A stretch of 9,908 nt of DNA from an uncultured Bacilli bacterium (GTDB lineage Bacteria; Bacillota_I; Bacilli_A; RF39; UBA660): contig CAJUJA010000016.1 in NCBI GenBank assembly GCA_910586635.1, positions 12,524 to 22,431 on the forward strand, read 5' to 3'. The notes beneath the pieces were generated by a model. That model had not been told where the DNA came from, did not search any database, and worked only from the letters and a program-made list of their open reading frames with translations. A program made the translations under genes and the position numbers. Positions 5,398 to 9,908 of the stretch are shown here, piece by piece; positions within the stretch are counted from its first letter, which is position 1; each line of letters begins with the position of its first letter.

Positions 5398-6413
5398 AAT
5401 TAGGAAGGTATCTGATAGATCAATATTTATCTATTTTGCTAATTTTCTTTTCTTATTTTATGACATTGTTATTGCTTCTTGTATTTAATGTAAATATTTC
5501 TCTAATTTTTGCTATTACGTTTATCTTTTTTATGACGCAGATTCTTCTTTTAGGCATTAATTTTGTTAGAAAAAAAAGATTTTATGATGAACTTATTTGT
5601 AATATAGAATTACTAGATCAAAAATATTTAGTATTGGAAACTATTGCAAAACCTGGTTTTTATGAAGGAAAGATTTTCTATCACTGTTTATATGAAATTG
5701 ATAAATCTATGTCAGAAAATGTATTAAAAAGTAGAAAAGATATAGAAGACTTTAAAGAATATATAGAGATGTGGATTCATGAAGTGAAATTACCAATTTC
5801 TAGTTTAATGTTACTTTGTCATAACTATAAATCAAAACTTAATAAAACTTTTCTTGAACAAGTTAGAAAGCTAGACAACTATATTGATCAAGTATTATAT
5901 TATGTAAGAAGTAATTATACAGAAGAGGATTTTGTGATTAAAAAGGTATCTTTAGAGAAAGTGGTGAGTCAGGTATTAATTAAAAATAAAGATGATTTAT
6001 TAGAAAGTAAAATTAATTTGGAAGTGGATCTAAAAAACATTGAAGTTTATAGTGATATGAAATGGTTAGAGTTTATTTTAAATCAGATTATCAATAATAG
6101 TATGAAATATCGCAATGAGAAAAGAAATTCATATATTAAAATTTTTGCTGAGGTTCAGTCTGACCAAATTATTTTAAGTATCGTGGATAATGGAATAGGT
6201 ATACCAAAAAGGGACTTGAATCAGGTTTGTAAAAAAACCTTTACAGGAGAAAATGGTAGGGATAAAACAAAGTCTACAGGAATGGGATTATATATAGTAG
6301 ATAAATTATGCAAAAAAATGGGGCATATTTTAGAGATTTCTTCAATCCATCATGAAAGTACAACAGTGAAAATTATTTTTGGGAATAATAATTTTTATCA
6401 TGTTGAGAAGTAA
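5394..6413 (+). CDS. bceS: BceS-like intramembrane-sensing histidine kinase
   Basis: Kinase of 339 aa. Two membrane spans (about 12-31 and 36-58) are joined by only a few residues, so there is no extracellular sensor domain. That is the mark of BceS-type kinases, which in Bacillus detect drug through their complex with the transporter rather than by themselves. There is no HAMP domain. The dimerisation region WIHEVKLPISSL carries the phosphoacceptor H129 and E130. The N-box has N230 and N234, G1 is DNGIGI (265-270), the FTGENGR segment follows, and G2 is STGMGLYIV (294-302). The gene is coupled to the regulator by an ATGA overlap. An 86-base gap holding an operator and promoter separates it from the ATPase gene. 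Confidence 0.94.
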   Translation: MKLGRYLIDQYLSILLIFFSYFMTLLLLLVFNVNISLIFAITFIFFMTQILLLGINFVRKKRFYDELICNIELLDQKYLVLETIAKPGFYEGKIFYHCLYEIDKSMSENVLKSRKDIEDFKEYIEMWIHEVKLPISSLMLLCHNYKSKLNKTFLEQVRKLDNYIDQVLYYVRSNYTEEDFVIKKVSLEKVVSQVLIKNKDDLLESKINLEVDLKNIEVYSDMKWLEFILNQIINNSMKYRNEKRNSYIKIFAEVQSDQIILSIVDNGIGIPKRDLNQVCKKTFTGENGRDKTKSTGMGLYIVDKLCKKMGHILEISSIHHESTTVKIIFGNNNFYHVEK

Positions 6414-6414
6414 G

Positions 6415-6428
6415 TTACAGAATTGTAA
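6415..6428. promoter_or_regulatory. BceR-type operator, TTACA-N4-TGTAA
   Basis: TTACA-GAAT-TGTAA is a perfect inverted repeat of five bases with a four-base centre, the form described for BceR-type regulators of Bacillus (TnACA-N4-TGTAA). It starts right after the kinase stop codon and ends 20 bases before the -35 of the transporter promoter, about 60 bases upstream of the expected start. It is therefore placed for activation. Confidence 0.8.
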
Positions 6429-6444
6429 TATTAGGTAATATTAG
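6425..6444 (+). repeat. Tandem 10-base repeat GTAATATTAG x2 beside the operator
   Basis: Two exact adjacent copies. The first includes the right half-site of the operator (TGTAA), and the second places another GTAA exactly ten bases, or one helical turn, further on. This could be an extra half-site for cooperative regulator binding. Confidence 0.6.
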
Positions 6445-6448
6445 ACGA

Positions 6449-6477
6449 ATGACATCTGACATAGTTTTTATTAGAAT
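6449..6477 (+). promoter_or_regulatory. Promoter of the transporter genes
   Basis: ATGACA (6449-6454) and TAGAAT (6472-6477) each match the sigma-A consensus at five of six positions and are 17 bases apart. Transcription would begin near 6484, very close to the ribosome binding site at 6485-6492. It is separate from the promoter of the two-component genes, so transporter expression can be raised independently. Confidence 0.65.
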
Positions 6478-6499
6478 GATGATAGAAAGGAGAAATAGT

Positions 6500-7267
6500 A
6501 TGGAAAAAATTTTAAGAATAGAAGAAATTGAAAAATACTATGGAAATAAGTCTAGCCTAACCAAAGCAATCAATAATCTTTCTTTTGATGTAGAAAAGGG
6601 AGAGTTTGTAGCAATTATGGGAGCTAGCGGTAGTGGAAAAACAACATTACTAAATTTAATATCTACCATTGATAAAGTGACATCAGGTCATATTTATGTT
6701 GGAGGGGAGGATATTACTAAACTACGGGGAAATCATCTTAATAAATTTCGACGAGAGGAGTTAGGGTTTATTTTTCAGGATTTTAATCTTTTAGATACAT
6801 TAACTGCCTATGAAAATATTGCCTTAGCATTATCCATTCAAAATGTAAAAGCAAATCAAATTGATGAGAGAATCAAAAAGGTAGCTAGGGAATTAAATAT
6901 CAAAGATATCTTAAATAAATACCCCTATCAAATGAGTGGAGGACAGAAACAAAGAGTAGCATCTGCTAGAGCAATTATTACAAATCCAAAATTAGTACTT
7001 GCAGATGAACCAACAGGGGCTTTGGATTCTAAATCTGCTAAAATGTTATTAGAGAGATTTCAATTTTTAAATAAAGAGTTGAAAGCAACTATTTTAATGG
7101 TCACGCACGATGCTTTTACAGCAAGTTATGCAACTCGTGTTATTTTTATTAAGGATGGAAAGGTCTTTAATGAAATTCATAGGGGAGATGATACTAGACG
7201 TGAATTCTTTGATAAGATCATTGATGTTGTCACAATGCTTGGTGGTGATTTAAACGATGCTCTTTAG
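6500..7267 (+). CDS. bceA: BceA-like ABC transporter ATPase
   Basis: ATP-binding subunit of 255 aa from the chosen start. GAAAGGAG (6485-6492) lies seven bases before the ATG at 6500, whereas an in-frame ATG at 6449 has no such site and falls inside the -35 hexamer. Walker A is GASGSGKTT (41-49), the Q-loop Q93 in FIFQDFNLL, the signature MSGGQKQR (145-152), Walker B LVLADE (165-170), the D-loop GALDSKSA and the switch H203. The protein belongs to the MacB/LolD-like group, as the BceA ATPases do. It would power the permease encoded next and relieve inhibition by peptide antibiotics while passing the signal to the kinase. Its last 11 bases overlap the permease gene in a different frame. Confidence 0.95.
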   Translation: MEKILRIEEIEKYYGNKSSLTKAINNLSFDVEKGEFVAIMGASGSGKTTLLNLISTIDKVTSGHIYVGGEDITKLRGNHLNKFRREELGFIFQDFNLLDTLTAYENIALALSIQNVKANQIDERIKKVARELNIKDILNKYPYQMSGGQKQRVASARAIITNPKLVLADEPTGALDSKSAKMLLERFQFLNKELKATILMVTHDAFTASYATRVIFIKDGKVFNEIHRGDDTRREFFDKIIDVVTMLGGDLNDAL

Positions 7268-9308
7268 ACTTTCTATTAAAAATATTATAAGAAGTATCAA
7301 AGATTATGCAATCTATTTTTTTACCCTAATACTTGGAGTAGCCATTTTCTATGTATTTAATGCGATAGAATCTCAAACAGTTATGTTAAATGTTACCAAA
7401 TCCACCAAAGAGATCATCGAATTGATGACCAATATATTGGCAGGAGTAAGTGTCTTTGTTTCCTTTATCTTAGGTTTTCTAATCATTTATGCATCTAGAT
7501 TTTTGATGAAAAGAAGAAATAAAGAGTTTGGAACTTATTTAACACTAGGAAAAAAAAAAAAAAAAATTTCATTGATTCTTTTTTTAGAAACATTAATTAT
7601 TGGAATCATCTCTTTAATTATAGGAATTGGTTTAGGATTTATTTTATCTCAATTTATGAGTATATTAGTAGCAAATATGTTTGAGGCCGATATAGAAAAA
7701 TTTGAATTTATCTTTTCTTTTGATGCTAGTATTAAGTGTTTGATATATTTTAGTATTATGTATTTACTTGTGATTATTTTTAATACCATTAGTGTCAGTA
7801 GATGTAAGTTGATTGACTTATTACATTCTAATAAAAAATCTGAAAAGGTCAAATTTAAAAATCCGTGGCTTTGTGTTTTTATATTTATTATAGCTAGCAT
7901 TGCTTTGGGATATGCTTATTACCTTGTAACAGCTGGTATCGATAATATGCAAAATGCTAATGCAATATACATTCCAATTGCTTTAGGCTGTATTTCCACC
8001 TTTTTTATCTTTTGGTCTTTATCTGGTCTTTTGTTAAAAATTGTAATGTCAATGAAAAATTTCTATTATAAGGGTCTAAATAGTTTTACCTTAAGACAAA
8101 TCAGCTCAAAGATTAATACGACTGTATTTTCAGTCTCTATCATTTGCATTATGTTATTTATAACACTTTGTGTTTTATCTAGTGCTTTATCCATTAAAAC
8201 TTCGATGACAAAAAACTTAAATGAACTTGCTCCTGTAGATATTCAACTTTATCGAGAAATAAATTTAAAGGCAAATGATATATCAGATTACTATACAGAA
8301 GAAATGGTAAAAAACTCCAATTTAACAATTATCGAGTCTTTAAAAAGAACGGGTGTTGATATCGAGGATGATTTAAAAGATATCGTAATAGTTACGCTCT
8401 ATGAATCGCCTGAATTTTCTTTTAAAGAATCCCTTGGAAGTAATTTTGAACTAGTAAAAGAAAAATTTAAATATGTGCACTATGACTCTAGAGAACAAAT
8501 TATTCGAATTAGCGATTATAATAGACTTGCTAAACTATTGGGTAAAAAAACTTATCATTTGAATGATAATGAATATATTGTGATTACTGATTTTGAATCC
8601 ATGGCAGATATACGAAATATCCCATTAAAACACGGAGATTCGATTCACATTTTCGATGATATTTTAAAACCAAAATATAAGAAATGTCAAAATGGATTTC
8701 TTCAAATTTCTGCTAACCATACTAATTCAGGATTCTTTGTTGTTCCTGATCACGTAGTAAAGGAAGAATATCGTGCCTACAGCATATTAACAGCTAATTA
8801 TAAAGCAAATAGTAAGGAAGAAAAGCAAAAAATAGAAGAAAAACTTCATAACTTTCAAAATAATAATCAGTATATTAATCCAAGTATGAATACTAGATTG
8901 GATATTGCAGAAGCTTGTATGGGGTTAGGAGGAATGGTTACTTTTATTGGACTATACTTAGGAATTATTTTCTTAATCTCTAGTGCTGCTATACTTGCTC
9001 TAAAAGAGTTATCAGAATCTAGTGATAATAAGGAAAGGTTTATGATGTTAAGAAAAATAGGTGCTGATGAAAAGCTCATTAATAGAGCATTATTTAGGCA
9101 AATAGGGATTTTCTTTCTCATGCCATTAATCCTTGCTATCGTTCATTCTATTTTTGGAATCAAGTTTAGTACTTATATTTTAGAAACATTTGGTAGAGCA
9201 GGATTATTACCCTCTATTGTAATGACAGTTTGCTTTATTATTCTTATTTATGGAGGATATTTCTTAATTACTTATTTCTGTAGTAAGAATATTATTAAGG
9301 AAAAATAG
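7257..9308 (+). CDS. bceB: BceB-like ABC transporter permease with large extracellular domain
   Basis: Permease of 683 aa, near the usual family length. Ten membrane spans are visible at about 17-36, 59-80, 106-130, 158-178, 203-224, 236-262, 288-312, 558-582, 612-632 and 651-676. Between the seventh and eighth lies a hydrophilic domain of about 245 residues, the drug-binding and sensing region in BceB proteins. FtsX-type segments are at about 60-180 and 558-680, including RNKEFGTYLTLG (87-98) and LKELSESSDNKERFMMLRKIGA (in part, 582-603). The start overlaps the ATPase gene by 11 bases, so the two are coupled. Codons 99-103 are five AAA Lys within a run of 17 A, a slippage-prone tract. The extracellular domain differs widely within the family, so the drug cannot be named. 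Confidence 0.95.
   Translation: MLFRLSIKNIIRSIKDYAIYFFTLILGVAIFYVFNAIESQTVMLNVTKSTKEIIELMTNILAGVSVFVSFILGFLIIYASRFLMKRRNKEFGTYLTLGKKKKKISLILFLETLIIGIISLIIGIGLGFILSQFMSILVANMFEADIEKFEFIFSFDASIKCLIYFSIMYLLVIIFNTISVSRCKLIDLLHSNKKSEKVKFKNPWLCVFIFIIASIALGYAYYLVTAGIDNMQNANAIYIPIALGCISTFFIFWSLSGLLLKIVMSMKNFYYKGLNSFTLRQISSKINTTVFSVSIICIMLFITLCVLSSALSIKTSMTKNLNELAPVDIQLYREINLKANDISDYYTEEMVKNSNLTIIESLKRTGVDIEDDLKDIVIVTLYESPEFSFKESLGSNFELVKEKFKYVHYDSREQIIRISDYNRLAKLLGKKTYHLNDNEYIVITDFESMADIRNIPLKHGDSIHIFDDILKPKYKKCQNGFLQISANHTNSGFFVVPDHVVKEEYRAYSILTANYKANSKEEKQKIEEKLHNFQNNNQYINPSMNTRLDIAEACMGLGGMVTFIGLYLGIIFLISSAAILALKELSESSDNKERFMMLRKIGADEKLINRALFRQIGIFFLMPLILAIVHSIFGIKFSTYILETFGRAGLLPSIVMTVCFIILIYGGYFLITYFCSKNIIKEK
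7550..7566 (+). repeat. Homopolymer of 17 A within the permease gene
   Basis: After CTAGG the sequence has 17 consecutive A before TTTC, coding LG-KKKKK-I at residues 97-104. Gain or loss of one base would truncate the permease after the second membrane span. Such tracts are prone to replication and RNA polymerase slippage, and to sequencing error. Confidence 0.9.
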
Positions 9309-9313
9309 TTGTT

Positions 9314-9433
9314 ATGAAAATATTTAATAAGTTATTGGGGATTATACTAGAAGATATAGTCCCTATATTCATTCCTTTCTTGTTACTATCTTTTGTTTTT
9401 TTCTTAATTTTTCTTATTAAAAGAAAGGGTTAA
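9314..9433 (+). CDS. Small single-span membrane peptide (39 aa) downstream of the permease
   Basis: Too short for usual gene calling. The frame reads MKIFNKLLGIILEDIVP, then a hydrophobic span at about 15-35 (rich in Ile, Phe, Leu, with Pro at 17 and 21), and ends in the positive tail KRKG. This is a one-TM peptide likely oriented with the C-terminus in the cytoplasm. It begins five bases after the permease stop. AAGGA (9297-9301), overlapping the last permease codons, can serve as ribosome binding site, although the distance to the ATG (about 12 bases) is long. It is followed by a hairpin, so it would be the last gene of the transporter operon. No family is recognised. A role as accessory subunit is inference from position; it could also be a chance ORF. 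Confidence 0.5.
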   Translation: MKIFNKLLGIILEDIVPIFIPFLLLSFVFFLIFLIKRKG

Positions 9434-9464
9434 TCGCATCTATATACCTTATAAATGTGATTAA
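9430..9464 (+). terminator. Hairpin at the end of the Bce-type operon, weak terminator
   Basis: TTAATCGCAT (9430-9439) pairs with ATGTGATTAA (9455-9464) over ten bases with one G-T pair; the 15-base loop contains a further TATA/TATA pairing. The stop codon of the 39-aa ORF is in the stem. T-rich sequence begins only some ten bases later, so termination by this element alone is uncertain. Confidence 0.45.
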
Positions 9465-9545
9465 AACAGTAGGTTTTATATTTTCTATTATCATTTTTTA
9501 TTTACACTTCTTTTTATTTTATTAATTATAATTGTTAATTTTATC

Positions 9546-9574
9546 TTGCGAAAAATGGAAATTTATGTTATAAT
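9546..9574 (+). promoter_or_regulatory. Promoter of the last, partial gene
   Basis: TTGCGA (9546-9551), 17 bases, perfect TATAAT (9569-9574) with TGT before it (extended -10). The start would be near 9581, giving a leader of about 18 bases. This is the best sigma-A promoter in the window. Confidence 0.8.
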
Positions 9575-9598
9575 ATGTGGACAAAAGGAGGGTTTAGT

Positions 9599-9908
9599 AT
9601 GAGTGATACAATTAACGTAATTGACTGGGACCAAATAGTTTCCGATGAAAAGGTAATAGAAAAACTACAGGTTGAGCCTTTTTATCAGTTAAGGGTTGGA
9701 AATCAGCATTATAATATGAGAAGATTATCTGCTCCCGATACATTTCAGATCTCTAAGCCAGATAATAGTAATATAGATAACTCTCAAGTTAGGGCTTTTA
9801 TTGATCTATACTTTGATGAGTGTCTTCGATATTTAGAAAATGGGGATTCAAAAGGTTTGGTTAATTTTTATGAGTATACCTCACAATTAAATGATGATAA
9901 AACGGCAG
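9599..9908 (+). CDS. Unknown soluble protein, N-terminal part (cut by window end)
   Basis: Frame open from ATG at 9599 to the end of the window (103 codons), so the gene is partial. AAAGGAGGG (9584-9592) six bases before the ATG and a strong promoter make it a convincing gene. The visible part starts MSDTINVIDWDQIVSDEKVI, is acidic and hydrophilic, has no signal peptide or membrane span, and looks helical in its second half (RAFIDLYFDECLRYLENGD). I do not recognise the family. It forms its own unit after the Bce-type operon, and nothing links it functionally to the transporter. Confidence 0.85.
   Translation, partial: MSDTINVIDWDQIVSDEKVIEKLQVEPFYQLRVGNQHYNMRRLSAPDTFQISKPDNSNIDNSQVRAFIDLYFDECLRYLENGDSKGLVNFYEYTSQLNDDKTA

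Noticed and set aside
6449..6499. Longer N-terminus (17 more residues) for the ATPase
   Set aside because: The ATG at 6449 lies in the predicted -35 and lacks a ribosome binding site. The start at 6500 fits the family N-terminus.
7649..7900. Minus-strand 83-codon ORF inside the permease gene
   Set aside because: It is antisense to a well-supported membrane protein gene and has no promoter or ribosome binding site.
8867..9121. Minus-strand 84-codon ORF inside the permease gene
   Set aside because: Shadow of the permease membrane segments; no start signals.
1..9908. CRISPR array, insertion sequence or toxin-antitoxin pair
   Set aside because: No regularly spaced repeats, no transposase-like frame with terminal repeats and no recognisable paired small genes were seen on either strand.

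Overview
The window is AT-rich, uses TGA as a stop codon (two response-regulator genes end in ATGA-type overlaps) and spells Trp with TGG. Shine-Dalgarno sites are strong and genes are short and tightly packed. The tRNA-Met is close to the Bacillus form, and the second half is a Bce-type peptide-antibiotic module. Together these point to a low-GC Bacillota (Bacilli-like) genome; the species is not recognisable from the sequence.

Layout. 1-2026: an extended -10 promoter drives an OmpR-type response regulator and a classical two-TM histidine kinase with an extracytoplasmic sensor. The operon is closed by an intrinsic terminator whose hairpin contains the kinase stop codon. 2054-2845: a short-chain dehydrogenase. 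2858-3259 (minus): a hidden gene with no ATG/GTG/TTG start (ATA sits where the start should be) and an in-frame TGA, but with promoter and ribosome binding site still in place. 3333-3505: elongator tRNA-Met with its own promoter and terminator. 3567-4640: a decayed stretch. It holds a DinD-like gene split by one TAA codon and truncated, a doubtful 82-aa ORF, and a possible vestige of a PTS EIIB domain, ending at a strong terminator (4643-4676).

4705-9433: a complete Bce-type resistance module. It comprises a response regulator, an intramembrane-sensing kinase, an ABC ATPase and a FtsX-type permease with a large extracellular domain, followed by a 39-aa single-span membrane peptide. Between the kinase and the transporter genes lies a perfect TTACA-N4-TGTAA inverted repeat, the operator form known for BceR-type regulators, 20 bp upstream of a good sigma-A promoter. 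The wiring is therefore legible: the transporter and kinase would sense a peptide antibiotic at the membrane, the regulator is phosphorylated, and it activates the transporter genes. A run of 17 A residues lies inside the permease gene.

9546-9908: a well-formed promoter and ribosome binding site start an unrecognised soluble protein that runs off the window.

The most interesting points are the readable operator, the 17-A tract, the small membrane peptide after the permease, the hidden minus-strand gene, and the cluster of decaying genes around the tRNA. I did not find a clearly new multi-gene system.
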